The notes: generated from the letters alone by a model not told the origin. DNA of 64,000 nucleotides from CALIZF01 sp046292445 (GCA_046292445.1 JBKBQT010000002.1:124001-188000); one strand, 5' to 3'; counted from the first letter of the stretch, positions 34,120-42,660 are shown. Numbers and translations: made by a program.

Positions 34120-35379
34120 TCAGCCGCGCCCGTCAATGCCCAGCTTCTGCATTTTCTCCCACAGGGTCGAGCGCCCGATCTGCAGGAGCTTTGCGGCCTT
34201 GGTCAACGATCCGTCGGCGCGGGAAAGCGCGCCCTGAATATACGCGCGTTCCGCCGCATCGCGCACATCGCCCAGCGGAGGAAAATCGTCCCCCGTATCG
34301 TGGACCGCACCTGGTACGCCCTCGGGAAAGAGATCCGACGGAAGGATCGTGTCACCTCTGGCCATCGCCATGGCCCGCATCAGCCGCGAGCGGAGTTCGC
34401 GCCCGTTGCCGGGCCAGTCGTGTGCACGCACCGCCTGTTCGGCCTGAGGCGAGATGCCCCGGAACGGGGAGGATCGGCGCGCGTTCATCCCGTCGAACAG
34501 GCGCGACATCAGCCAGACGGCATCCTCGGGACGGGACCTGAAGGCCGGGATGGTCAGCGTCAGGACAGACAGGTGGAAATAGAGATCCGGCCGCACCCTG
34601 TCTTGCGTCAGGTCCGGACCATCGGTCGCTATGACCCTCGGCCCTGCCGCGCCGGCGCCAGCCCATAGGGTCTCCACAAGACGGACCTGCAGCTCGGACG
34701 AGGCCTCGCCGATCCGTTCGATCAGCAGGATCCCCTCACCAGCCCTGGCCAGGGCCCCCTGTTCAGGCTCGAGAATATGGTGCGCCATCTTCTCGGACTG
34801 CAGGCGGGTCAGATCGACAGCGACAAACGGCGCGGCCCGGCGATCCGACAAGGCATGCAGGCGCTGCGCGACGAGACGTTTGCCGGTGCCGCTCTCACCG
34901 AGGATCAGGACCGGCTCAGCGCGGTCAGCGATGCGCGCCAGATCGCTGTCCAGCGCCGGGGCCCCGGATGAGATGCCGAACCACGGCCCTGTCGTCCGTG
35001 TCTCCTGCGGTGCGATGACTTGCGACAAGCGTTCCAGGAACTGGCCCATGTCGAAGGGCTTCATCAGGTAGTCAGCGGCACCCGAGCGCAGCAGGCGCAC
35101 CGCCTGATCCGCCACCCCCTGTCCGGTCATGAACAGAAATGGCGGCGGCGCTCCGTGTTCGCACAGCTTGTTGAACAGGTCTTCGCCTGACCCGTCCGGC
35201 AGGTGGATGTCGCAGACGACCGCATCGAACGGCTGGCGGGGCGTTCGCAGCGCCCCCAGCGCGCGATGAACAGACCTGAGCCAGACGACCCGCGCGCCTT
35301 CCAGCTCCAGCCGCTGCAGGACCGAGCTGCCCATGATCTCGTCATCCTCGACCAGCGCGATGTGACGCCCTTCAAGCAT
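34120..35379 (-). CDS. NtrC/HupR-like response regulator lacking the GAFTGA loop
   Basis: The 419-residue product has a complete receiver (acidic VEDDE, phosphoacceptor Asp in VVCDIHLPDGSG, Lys in LMKPFD), an AAA+ domain with Walker A GESGTGK, and a C-terminal Fis-type helix-turn-helix (LTKAAKLLQIGRSTLWEKMQ). The AAA+ domain is degenerate: the GAFTGA loop that contacts sigma-54 is deleted (HHILEPEQGALARAGEG) and Walker B reads LLIERI instead of LFLDEI. Rhodobacter NtrC and HupR show the same loss and work without sigma-54. AGGGGAC precedes the ATG. No sensor kinase is adjacent. Confidence 0.88.
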   Translation of the reverse strand: MLEGRHIALVEDDEIMGSSVLQRLELEGARVVWLRSVHRALGALRTPRQPFDAVVCDIHLPDGSGEDLFNKLCEHGAPPPFLFMTGQGVADQAVRLLRSGAADYLMKPFDMGQFLERLSQVIAPQETRTTGPWFGISSGAPALDSDLARIADRAEPVLILGESGTGKRLVAQRLHALSDRRAAPFVAVDLTRLQSEKMAHHILEPEQGALARAGEGILLIERIGEASSELQVRLVETLWAGAGAAGPRVIATDGPDLTQDRVRPDLYFHLSVLTLTIPAFRSRPEDAVWLMSRLFDGMNARRSSPFRGISPQAEQAVRAHDWPGNGRELRSRLMRAMAMARGDTILPSDLFPEGVPGAVHDTGDDFPPLGDVRDAAERAYIQGALSRADGSLTKAAKLLQIGRSTLWEKMQKLGIDGRG

Positions 35380-35526
35380 GCTGTCCCCTGACTATCGGCC
35401 ATCCTGCCTGCTCCTCGTTGTGCCCGTCGGCGCCCTGGTGCGACAAGAGGATGATGGACGTGGTTCGCAAGCCCGGGACGGTTTCATCCCGCCACTTCGG
35501 TCACGGGTATCCCCGGGCGGGCCAGC

Positions 35527-35835
35527 GAGGTCGGTCTACTGATGCTTCTCGGCGGCCCGATCAGTGTCAACGATACAGCGGATGATCCGTTTCTGCGGCG
35601 AAAGATGGACCGCGCCAGGGCGCGGCGCGCCGCCGGAAAGCCGACAATCGGCATCTGTCCCGGCGCCCGGATCCTCTTGCGCGCCGTGGGGGGCTTGGCC
35701 AAAGCCGGCGCGAAGAAGGAAATCGGCTCGGCGCCCGTCGACCTCAACGATGCCGGACGCGCCAGCGCGCGCGCCGAACTCGACGGCATCTGGTCGGCGA
35801 CGAGCAGGGCGCACGCGCCGTCACGGCGGGCCTGA
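35527..35835 (+). pseudogene. Class I glutamine amidotransferase remnant
   Basis: The frame reads LLMLLGGPISVNDT, then PTIGICPGARILLRAVGG and KKEIGSAPVDLNDAG. This matches the central part of GATase-1 proteins (LGGPIG...GICLGAQL with the nucleophile Cys...KEIGWAPL). The first about 50 residues are not recognisable and the frame ends before the catalytic His-x-Glu region. The oxyanion-loop Leu after the Cys is Pro. It is a decayed fragment. Confidence 0.65.
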
Positions 35836-35987
35836 AGAGGCGCTGCATGCCTGCGTCCCGCTTGCAGAGCACGATTCGTCAACCTTCGTTCAGACGGGGT
35901 GGTGCCATAGGTGACGTTCAGCCTCCCCGCCTTGAAGCAACTGTCCGGCCAACGTCGGATTGGCGCCGGAGATTGCGTTCATGACCG

Positions 35988-36025
35988 GGGCGCCGCCCGG
36001 CCGCAAGCGGCCCGCGGCGGCGCCC
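35988..36025 (-). terminator. Two-part hairpin after the hsp20 operon
   Basis: GGGCGCCGCC pairs with GGCGGCGCCC, enclosing a second stem GGCCGC-AA-GCGGCC. It stands 14 bases after the stop of the last hsp20 gene. No U-run follows, so it may act with Rho or as a 3' end stabiliser. Confidence 0.55.
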
Positions 36026-36039
36026 GCCCTAGGGCCGCG

Positions 36040-36543
36040 TCAGCCGGCCTTGACCTCGATATGCTTCACCTTCGCCTGCGCCTCGGGTGTTTGCGGCAGG
36101 CGGACGGTCAGCACGCCGTTCCTGAAGCTTGCCTCGGCCTTGGAGCCGTCGGTGCCGGGCGGCAGCGGGATGGTGCGCCAGATCGCGCCGTAGCTGCGCT
36201 CGGACAGGTAATAGCCCTTCTTCTCTTCCTGCCGCTCGATCTTCTTCTCGCCCTTCACGGTCAGCATGTCGTCGGTGACGGTGACCTCGACATCCTCCAT
36301 TGCCATGCCGGGCAGCTCGATGGAAATTTCCACCGCACTGTCGGTCTGCACCACGTCCGACTTCGCCTCGCCATGCCCCCAGGGCCAGTCGATCTCGCCG
36401 AGGCCCCTGCCGAAGCGGTTCCAGAACCCTTCGAAGACCTGGTTCATCTCGCGTTGCAGGGTGGCGATGGGGTTGTCCTGCGGCTGGTCGCCGCGCGCGG
36501 CGTCATCCTTGCGCGCCCAGGGGATCAGATCCTTGATCTTCAT
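36040..36543 (-). CDS. Small heat shock protein, Hsp20 family
   Basis: Hsp20 proteins form oligomers that hold unfolding proteins for refolding by ClpB/DnaK. The 167-residue product has a 55-residue N-terminal arm with ATLQREMNQVFEGFWNRFGRG and a full alpha-crystallin domain (VVQTDSAVEISIELPGM to NGVLTVRLPQTPEAQAK), including the G-V-L-x-(V/L)-x-L-P motif. ATG 36543 is preferred: AAGGAG lies 7 bases ahead, too close to the ATG at 36549. It is the last of three adjacent hsp20 genes; 26 bases separate it from the second. Confidence 0.92.
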   Translation of the reverse strand: MKIKDLIPWARKDDAARGDQPQDNPIATLQREMNQVFEGFWNRFGRGLGEIDWPWGHGEAKSDVVQTDSAVEISIELPGMAMEDVEVTVTDDMLTVKGEKKIERQEEKKGYYLSERSYGAIWRTIPLPPGTDGSKAEASFRNGVLTVRLPQTPEAQAKVKHIEVKAG

Positions 36544-36569
36544 GTCCATTCTCCTTTTCGCGGTTCGGT

Positions 36570-36971
36570 TCAGGCGGCCCTGACCTTGATGCTCCGGGGC
36601 TGGGTTGCGGTGCTGCGCGGCAGGCGCAGGGTCAGCACGCCGTTCTTCATCTCGGCTTCGATCCGATCGGCGTCGAAATCGTCCGACAGGGTGAAGGCGC
36701 GTTCATAATCACCCGCCTCGTATTCTGCATGCACGAGGCGCAACCTGTCGGGCACGGTCACGCCCGAGCGCGCGCGGATGGTCAGGACGCGTTTCTCCAG
36801 CGCCACGTCCACATGGTCGGCCGCGACGCCGGGCAGTTCGATCATCAGCAGCACCCCGTCCTTCGTCTCGACGATATCGGTCAGCGGCCGCCAGAGCGGA
36901 CGGTTGCGAGTGGTCTCGGCACTGGCTTCGGCCGGGGTCTGTTCGGGGGCCTTGGTCACTTCGGTGCTCAT
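36570..36971 (-). CDS. Small heat shock protein, Hsp20 family
   Basis: The 133-residue product has a short N-terminal arm rich in Thr, Glu and Ala and an alpha-crystallin domain from PLTDIVETKDGVLLMIELPG to NGVLTLRLPRSTATQPRS, with the conserved GVLTLRLP. GAGGAGAA precedes the ATG. It is the middle gene of the hsp20 trio, 17 bases after the first. The three proteins differ clearly from one another, so they are not a recent tandem duplication. Confidence 0.92.
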   Translation of the reverse strand: MSTEVTKAPEQTPAEASAETTRNRPLWRPLTDIVETKDGVLLMIELPGVAADHVDVALEKRVLTIRARSGVTVPDRLRLVHAEYEAGDYERAFTLSDDFDADRIEAEMKNGVLTLRLPRSTATQPRSIKVRAA

Positions 36972-36988
36972 CTCGGGGTTCTCCTCTG

Positions 36989-37411
36989 TCAGGCGGCCTT
37001 GATCTCGATGCGGCGGGGCTTGTCCTCGTCCGGGCGGCCCACGGCGATGCGCAGCACACCATCGGCAAAGCGCGCCTCGACCTTCTCTGGATCGACTCGG
37101 AAGGGCAGACGGATCGCACGGGTGAAGCGCCCGAAGGCCCGTTCGCGTCGGTGCCAGGTGGCGCCTTCCGGCAGGTCCGGCGCCTTGCGTTCGCCCGAAA
37201 GCGTCAGGACGTTGTCCTTGACCTGGATGTCGATGTCGGCGGGCTCGACCCCGGGCAGTTCGGCGGTGATCGCCGCGGCCTCGTCGTTCTGCCAGACATT
37301 GAGCGCGGGAAAGGCGCGGGTGCCGCCGAGCGCCATCCGGTCGAGGTCTTGCGACAGGCGCCGCATCAGCGCGAAAGGATCGGCAGGGTAGAGTGCAGGA
37401 CTGTAGAGCAT
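36989..37411 (-). CDS. Small heat shock protein, Hsp20 family
   Basis: The 140-residue product starts MLYSPALYPADPFALMRRLSQDLDRM and has an alpha-crystallin domain (PALNVWQNDEAAAITAELPG to DGVLRIAVGRPDED). The closing motif is DGVLRIAVG, where the usual L-P is replaced. The ATG is fixed by a near-perfect ribosome site AAGGAGGTGACC; the frame extends 22 codons upstream without support. It is the first gene of the trio. The promoter should lie in the about 290 bases upstream, but I could not find a convincing heat-shock (RpoH) promoter there. Confidence 0.92.
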   Translation of the reverse strand: MLYSPALYPADPFALMRRLSQDLDRMALGGTRAFPALNVWQNDEAAAITAELPGVEPADIDIQVKDNVLTLSGERKAPDLPEGATWHRRERAFGRFTRAIRLPFRVDPEKVEARFADGVLRIAVGRPDEDKPRRIEIKAA

Positions 37412-37699
37412 GGTCACCTCCTTCTGAATGGCCCTGCGGCGCACACGAAGGACGGGCCAGGGCGCCAAGGGCGGCACCCTTCTCTTGAGTTAGACGTCAC
37501 CTTGCGGGGCCCGAATGGCACCCCCGGTGGCTTGCCGTCCTGGCCAAACCCGTCGTCTTGCGTGAACCCCGTTCGGGCGTTCCCTAGTCATAAAAGAAGC
37601 GGCAACGGCGAATTCAAGAGGGGCAGAATCCCAAAATTCCAATTCGTTTTCATATGGTTGCGGAAAACGGCGGCGGCCTGCGCCACCGCCGTTGATCCT

Positions 37700-38029
37700 T
37701 CATGCGCCGGGTTTCGCATCCTCGGCCGCAGGCAGGCTTTCCGCCGGCGCCGTCGCCGTCACCGGTTCGATCCGCACCTGTTCGGCCCCGGCGTCCCAGC
37801 CGATCCGCACCCGGTCGCCCTGCGCCACCTCGCCGCCCAGCATGGCGCGGGCAAGGCGCGTCTCGACAAGGCTGCGGATCTGGCGCTTGAGCTCGCGCGC
37901 CCCGTATTCGGGGCGGAAGCCTTCGGCGGCCAGCATGTCGATCAGGCTGTCGTCGAAGGCGATCTCCACGCCTTGCGCGGCCGCAGTCCGCCGCACCCGG
38001 TCGAGTTGCAGCAGCACGATCTGGCGGAT
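37700..38029 (-). pseudogene. ClpB-like chaperone, C-terminal remnant
   Basis: About 110 codons read RQIVLLQLDRVRRTAA, then FDDSLIDMLAAEGFRPEYGARELKRQI and LARAMLGGEVAQGDRVRI, ending in a stop. This is the small D2 domain at the C terminus of ClpB/ClpK-type disaggregases. The ATPase domains are missing; upstream the frame joins recombinase debris. It lies ahead of the hsp20 trio and was probably once part of the same heat-shock cluster. Confidence 0.8.
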
Positions 38030-38044
38030 CGCCGACGGAGGCGC

Positions 38045-38262
38045 GGTGGCTGAGCATGCGGTAGCCGGATTTATTGTCAATCCGGTTGCCGCGCGGCGTC
38101 CGCAGGCCGCGCGTGCCGACTAACCGCGCCAGTCCCGTGCAGGACCCGATCCCGAGAACGCGGTCGAACATCCAGCGAACCTGCTCAGCGTGCTCTTCGT
38201 CGACCGCCAGCTTCCGGTTCTCGGCGCGGTAACCGTATGGTGGCAACCCCTGCGGACGCGGC
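38045..38262 (-). pseudogene. Serine recombinase, internal fragment
   Basis: The frame reads PPYGYRAENRKLAVDEEHAE, QVRWMFDRVLGIGSCTGLAR and RGLRTPRGNRI. This is the Recombinase domain (PF07508 type) of large serine recombinases. The catalytic N-terminal resolvase domain with its Ser and the C-terminal zinc ribbon are absent. It joins the clpB remnant on one side and a SecD-like fragment on the other. Confidence 0.75.
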
Positions 38263-38264
38263 TC

Positions 38265-38342
38265 GGCGCGATCGTCGCGGTCCACGGCGAGCCGCAGATG
38301 CACGCCGCCCTGAAGGTCGAGGCCCAACGAGACGGTCTGGCT
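38265..38342 (-). pseudogene. SecD-like fragment
   Basis: SQTVSLGLDLQGGVHLRLAV matches the highly conserved first periplasmic segment of SecD (LGLDLQGGxHL). Only about 26 codons remain, fused in frame to recombinase sequence. Confidence 0.6.
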
Positions 38343-38421
38343 GATCGCACAAGCGCCATCACAACAAGAAGCCGCGCGATGATCTCGCCCGGCTGTCGCG
38401 CCTTGCGCGTTCGCGTGCGGG

Positions 38422-39342
38422 TCACCCCTGGGCGGCCCAGACATAGGCGGCATAGCCCGCCAGCATCGCCACGCCGATCCCGCGCCCGATCACCGGGCGG
38501 GTCAGCAGCAACGCGGTCAGGACAAGCGAGACGGCGATCATGACGGGCAGATCGAAGGTCAGGAACCGCGACGCCACCGGGATCGGGGCGATCAGCGCGG
38601 TCACACCCAGGATGCCCAGCACGTTGAAGATGTTCGAGCCCACGATGTTGCCGATGGCGATCTCGGACTGGCGGCGGAAGGCGGCGATCAGCGATGTCGC
38701 CAGTTCCGGCAGCGATGTGCCGACGGCGACGATGGTCAGGCCGATGAACGCCTCCGAAATCCCGAAGCCGCGCGCGATATTGACCGCGCCATCAACAAGG
38801 AAACGAGCGCCCAGCATGAGGGCGACAAGGCCGCCGATGACCCACAGGCCCGACACCAGTGCCGAGGCCGGAGCAGGCACGCCGACCTCCTCGGTCGCCG
38901 CGTCGCCGGGCTGGCGGTAGGCCCAGACCAGGTATGCGGCCAGCCCGGCCACCAGGACCAAGCCCGACAGCCGCCCCATCTGCCCCATGGCGAAGACCGG
39001 CAGCAGAACCAGCGCCGCAGCCATCATCACGGCAGTGTCGCGGCGCAGCGTCGCCCCCATGACCTTGATCGGCCAGACCAGCGCCGACAGGCCGATGATC
39101 AGCAGGATGTTGGCGATGTTCGAGCCCACGATGTTGCCGAGCGCGATGTCGGGCACGCCGCGCCAGGCCGCATCGACCGACACCAGCAGTTCGGGCGTCG
39201 AGGTGCCGAAGCCAACGACCGTGAGGCCGATCAGCAGCGGCGGGATCGCCATGCGCCGGGCAATGCCCACACTGCCGCGCACCAGCGCCTCGCCGCCAAA
39301 GAACAAACCGATCAATCCGACAATCAGATAAAAATAGTCCAC
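38422..39342 (-). CDS. Calcium/sodium antiporter, CaCA family (YrbG type)
   Basis: This membrane protein of 306 residues has two inverted repeats of five helices. Each carries an alpha-repeat: GLTVVGFGTSTPELLVSVDA with GNIVGSNIANI in the first half and GLTIVAVGTSLPELATSLIA with GNIVGSNIFNV in the second. These are the ion-binding motifs of K+-independent Na+/Ca2+ exchangers of the YrbG group. It is intact and full length, unlike the debris on both sides. Its ends are adjacent to a SecD-like fragment and an IS remnant. Confidence 0.93.
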   Translation of the reverse strand: MDYFYLIVGLIGLFFGGEALVRGSVGIARRMAIPPLLIGLTVVGFGTSTPELLVSVDAAWRGVPDIALGNIVGSNIANILLIIGLSALVWPIKVMGATLRRDTAVMMAAALVLLPVFAMGQMGRLSGLVLVAGLAAYLVWAYRQPGDAATEEVGVPAPASALVSGLWVIGGLVALMLGARFLVDGAVNIARGFGISEAFIGLTIVAVGTSLPELATSLIAAFRRQSEIAIGNIVGSNIFNVLGILGVTALIAPIPVASRFLTFDLPVMIAVSLVLTALLLTRPVIGRGIGVAMLAGYAAYVWAAQG

Positions 39343-39540
39343 CGCAACCGCCCTTCGCCAGGCAATTGATACGCCCCTATGGCAGACTTGCGTATTGGAA
39401 GGGTCGGCTACAAGATGCTGTTGAAATTAACAGGTCGCTGAAATAGAACACGCGCGGGCATGCTGTCCCGTCCGCAGGCCGCATTGACTGACGGTCAACC
39501 TCGCGATGCGCGAGGATCGCTGCCATCACCTTTCGCTACA

Positions 39541-39898
39541 CGTCCGTCATCAGCAGCCGGTCCCGGTTCTTGGTGAACACGGTCGGAACCCAGACCGGAT
39601 CGTCGATCCCAAGGCCGACAAACCAGCGGAACATCAGGTTGTAATGCTTCTGCTCCATCACCTGACGTTCGGAGCGGATCGAGAACAGGATTTGCAGAAG
39701 GCTCGCCCGGATCCGCCGCTCGTGCGGAATCGAGGGGCGGCCAACATCGCTCTAGAGCGCCTCGAATTCCGCATCGAGACTGCCCGTCGCGTCGTTGACC
39801 ACCTGTCTGATCTTGCGCAGTGGATGCTGCGCGCGGATGCGCTCTTCAAGATCGGCGTAGCCGAACAGCGACCCGCTCGTCATGTCCACACCCCGCAT
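39541..39898 (-). pseudogene. IS5/IS1182-type transposase, N-terminal remnant with in-frame stop
   Basis: From ATG 39898 the frame reads SGSLFGYADLEERIRAQHPL and RKIRQVVNDATGSLDAEFEAL, then a TAG, and continues in the same frame with VGRPSIPHERRIRASLLQIL, FSIRSERQVMEQ and RWFVGLGIDDPVW. This is the N-terminal part of transposases annotated as IS5 or IS1182 type. The stop codon and the missing catalytic part make it a pseudogene. The surrounding about 450 bases (39343-39540 and 39899-40155) hold no other gene. Confidence 0.85.
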
Positions 39899-39998
39899 GG
39901 ATCACCCCCGCCGTTTCCGTGCCTTTAGGTGAATCATGTTCCCAAACCGCCGTTGAGGCGGGACCATTTCAGCGGCCTGCTGGTCCTGCAGCGGACCG

Positions 39999-40027
39999 TT
40001 GACAAGGCGCGTGCGATTACCCATAAG
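39999..40027 (+). promoter_or_regulatory. Sigma-70 promoter for rplU-rpmA
   Basis: TTGACA (39999-40004) and CATAAG (40022-40027) are 17 bases apart. The -35 box is perfect. The start of transcription would fall near 40035, leaving a leader of about 120 bases before rplU, where L21-type leader structures may exist. Confidence 0.65.
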
Positions 40028-40155
40028 CGCGCATCCCGGACGCGGGCAGCGTGGCGGGACGGAATCATGACGCCCTGAAGGGCGCGCTGTCCATGGGCAG
40101 ACCAACGCCGGGCAACCGGGGCCTCGGGACGCGGAGCAAAGACAGGAGACGACCG

Positions 40156-40548
40156 ATGTTCGCGGTCATCAAGACGGGCGGCAAGCAATACACCGTTCGG
40201 GCGGGCGACGTCCTGCGGGTGGAAAAGCTCGACGCCGCTGCCGGCGATGCGATCCAGTTCAATGACGTGCTGATGCTCGGCGGCGAGACGCCGGTGATCG
40301 GCGTGCCCTTCGTCGCCGGTGCGGCGGTGCAGGCCAGCGTGATCGACCAGATCAAGGGCGAGAAGACGATCCATTTCGTCAAGCGCCGCCGCAAGCACAG
40401 CTCGCAGCGCACCAAGGGCCATCGGCAGCATCTGACGCTCGTCCGCGTGACCGAGATCATTGCATCGGGCGCCGAGGCGACCGGGGTTGCCCCGGCGATC
40501 GGCACCGCCCACGCGCGGCGCGCCGCGCACGAAACCGCAACCGCGTAA
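40156..40548 (+). CDS. rplU: 50S ribosomal protein L21
   Basis: L21 binds 23S rRNA in the large ribosomal subunit. The 130-residue product starts MFAVIKTGGKQYTVRAGDVL and has the rRNA-binding motif KRRRKHSSQRTKGHRQHLT. A C-terminal Ala/His-rich tail (about residues 105-130) extends beyond the conserved domain, as is common in alphaproteobacteria. AGGAG lies 8 bases before the ATG; the longer upstream frame is not coding. rpmA follows after 13 bases, as is nearly universal. Confidence 0.97.
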   Translation: MFAVIKTGGKQYTVRAGDVLRVEKLDAAAGDAIQFNDVLMLGGETPVIGVPFVAGAAVQASVIDQIKGEKTIHFVKRRRKHSSQRTKGHRQHLTLVRVTEIIASGAEATGVAPAIGTAHARRAAHETATA

Positions 40549-40561
40549 AGGGGGACCGGAC

Positions 40562-40831
<270 letters not shown>

Positions 40832-40840
40832 GCCGAACCT

Positions 40841-40887
40841 TTACATCCGGGATGTAAGCGGGGGATCGGCGGAACGGCCGGTCCCCC
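40841..40887 (+). terminator. Terminator region after rpmA
   Basis: Two hairpins follow rpmA. The first is an AT-rich palindrome TTACATCC-G-GGATGTAA (40841-40857). The second is GGGGGATCGGC (40860-40870) paired with GCCGGTCCCCC (40877-40887) around a 6-nt loop. A short TTT follows a few bases later. Confidence 0.7.
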
Positions 40888-41001
40888 GATGCATTTCGGG
40901 ATCACGCTTGCGGGTTTCGCGGTTGCAGGGGGCGACTGCGCATCCCACGTCGGGATCGGGGCGCAAGCCTGCCGGATCTGCAGCCTCGGGGAGGAGGAAG
41001 C

Positions 41002-41544
41002 ATGAAGATCGAAACACCGACCAACGCCCAATCCGTCATCGTGGCCGACCGCTTCGTGCTGCGCCCGCCGCGCCGGTCGGATGTGGGGCTCATCGCGCAT
41101 CACACCGGCGACCGCCGCGTGGCAGAGGCGACGCGGACCATCCCCCATCCCTTGCCGCCCGGGGCAACCGAGGCGTTCATCGCCCGCGCAACGGCACCGG
41201 AGCGGACCGAGGACGTCTGGGTGCTCGACGGCTCGGCGCATGGCTCGTCCGAGGTGCTCGGGGCGATCAGCCTCAAGCGGATGGACCGCGCGCAATCCGA
41301 GATCGGCTACTGGATCGCCCCGGCATTCTGGAACACCGGCCTTGCGTCCGAGGCCGTGCGCGCACTCGTCAACGCCAACCCCGGGCATGACCGCACGCTG
41401 TTCGCCGAGGTGTTCCAGGACAACCCGCGCTCGGCCCGGGTGCTGACCAATGCGGGCTTCGAGTATCTGGGCGATGCCGAGACGTTTTCGGTCGCGCGCG
41501 GCGCGCGGGTGCCGACCTGGACCTACACCCGCAAGCTGCCCTGA
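41002..41544 (+). CDS. GNAT-family N-acetyltransferase
   Basis: The 180-residue product has the Acetyltransf_3 (RimJ/RimL-like) layout: DRFVLRPPRRSDVGLIAHH at the start, IGYWIAPAFWNTGLASEAVRAL (acetyl-CoA binding) and NPRSARVLTNAGFEYLG near the end. GGAGGAGG precedes the ATG. The substrate is not known; relatives acetylate ribosomal protein N termini or small amines. The position between rpmA and obgE is conserved in many Rhodobacterales. Confidence 0.88.
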   Translation: MKIETPTNAQSVIVADRFVLRPPRRSDVGLIAHHTGDRRVAEATRTIPHPLPPGATEAFIARATAPERTEDVWVLDGSAHGSSEVLGAISLKRMDRAQSEIGYWIAPAFWNTGLASEAVRALVNANPGHDRTLFAEVFQDNPRSARVLTNAGFEYLGDAETFSVARGARVPTWTYTRKLP

Positions 41545-41634
41545 CCGCCGCGCGGGCGGCATTGGCATGAACCGGCGCTTGAACCCGGCGCCCCGCGGGT
41601 CTATCGCGGAGGCTGCCCAAGTGCGGACGCCGCC

Positions 41635-42660
41635 ATGAAGTTCCTCGACTATGCCAAGGTCTACATCCGCTCGGGCGGCGGCGGGGCGGGCTGCGCCTCG
41701 TTCCGGCGCGAGAAGTTCATCGAATTCGGCGGTCCCGACGGCGGCGACGGCGGCGATGGCGGTTCGGTCTGGGCCGAGGCGGTCGAGGGGCTCAACACCC
41801 TGATCGACTTCCGCTACCAGCAGCATTTCTTCGCCCGGTCGGGCCAGCAGGGCATGGGCGCGCAGCGCACCGGCAAGTCGGGCGACGACATCGTGCTGCG
41901 CGTGCCGGTGGGAACCGAGATCCTGGACGAGGACGAGGAAACGCTCATCGCCGATCTGACCGCACCGGGGCAGCGCGTTCTCCTCGCCAAGGGGGGGAAT
42001 GGCGGCTGGGGCAACCTGCGCTTCAAATCCTCGACCAACCGCGCCCCGGCCAATGCCAATCCCGGCCAGCCGGGGGTGGAGCGGACGCTGTGGCTGCGGC
42101 TCAAGCTGATCGCCGATGCCGGGCTGGTGGGCCTGCCCAACGCAGGGAAATCGACGTTCCTCGCCGCGACCTCGAACGCGCGGCCCAAGATCGCGGATTA
42201 CCCGTTCACCACGCTGGTGCCCAATCTCGGGGTCGTCGGGGTGGACGCGCGCGAATTCGTGCTCGCCGACATTCCGGGGCTGATCGAGGGGGCGAGCGAG
42301 GGCAGGGGCCTTGGCGATCAGTTCCTCGGCCATGTCGAACGCTGCGCCGTGCTGATCCATCTGATCGACGGCACGTCGTCCACCATCGTCAAGGATTACC
42401 GCGTCATCCTTGCCGAGCTCGACGCCTATGGCGCGGGCCTCGCAGGCAAGCCGCGCCTGACGGTGCTCAACAAGGCCGACGCGGTGGACCGCCCGACCCT
42501 GACGCGCCGCCGCCGCGCGCTGGAAAAGGCGGCTGGCGGGCCGGTGCATGTGGTGTCCGGCGTGACCGGGCAGGGTCTGACCGAGGTCCTGCGGGCGGCG
42601 ATGGCCGAAATCGACCGCGCCCGCGCGTTGCCGGTCGAGGACGTGCCGTGGCGACCGTGA
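41635..42660 (+). CDS. obgE: GTPase Obg/CgtA
   Basis: Obg is an essential ribosome-associated GTPase in large-subunit maturation and stress signalling. The 341-residue product has the glycine-rich Obg fold (VYIRSGGGGAGCASFRREKF, GGDGGDGGSVW) followed by the GTPase domain: G1 GLPNAGKST, G3 DIPGLIEGAS, G4 NKAD. A C-terminal OCT domain is lacking, as usual in alphaproteobacteria. The end overlaps the proB start. No clear ribosome site was seen before the ATG. Confidence 0.96.
   Translation: MKFLDYAKVYIRSGGGGAGCASFRREKFIEFGGPDGGDGGDGGSVWAEAVEGLNTLIDFRYQQHFFARSGQQGMGAQRTGKSGDDIVLRVPVGTEILDEDEETLIADLTAPGQRVLLAKGGNGGWGNLRFKSSTNRAPANANPGQPGVERTLWLRLKLIADAGLVGLPNAGKSTFLAATSNARPKIADYPFTTLVPNLGVVGVDAREFVLADIPGLIEGASEGRGLGDQFLGHVERCAVLIHLIDGTSSTIVKDYRVILAELDAYGAGLAGKPRLTVLNKADAVDRPTLTRRRRALEKAAGGPVHVVSGVTGQGLTEVLRAAMAEIDRARALPVEDVPWRP

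Noticed and set aside
35836..35914. Continuation of the amidotransferase remnant in a second frame (EEALHACVPLAEHDSS)
   Set aside because: The segment does not resemble the catalytic His-Glu region of the family, so no frameshifted gene could be supported.
37412..37699. A heat-shock (RpoH) promoter for the hsp20 operon
   Set aside because: No pair of boxes with acceptable match and spacing was found; only a weak CCATTC was seen.
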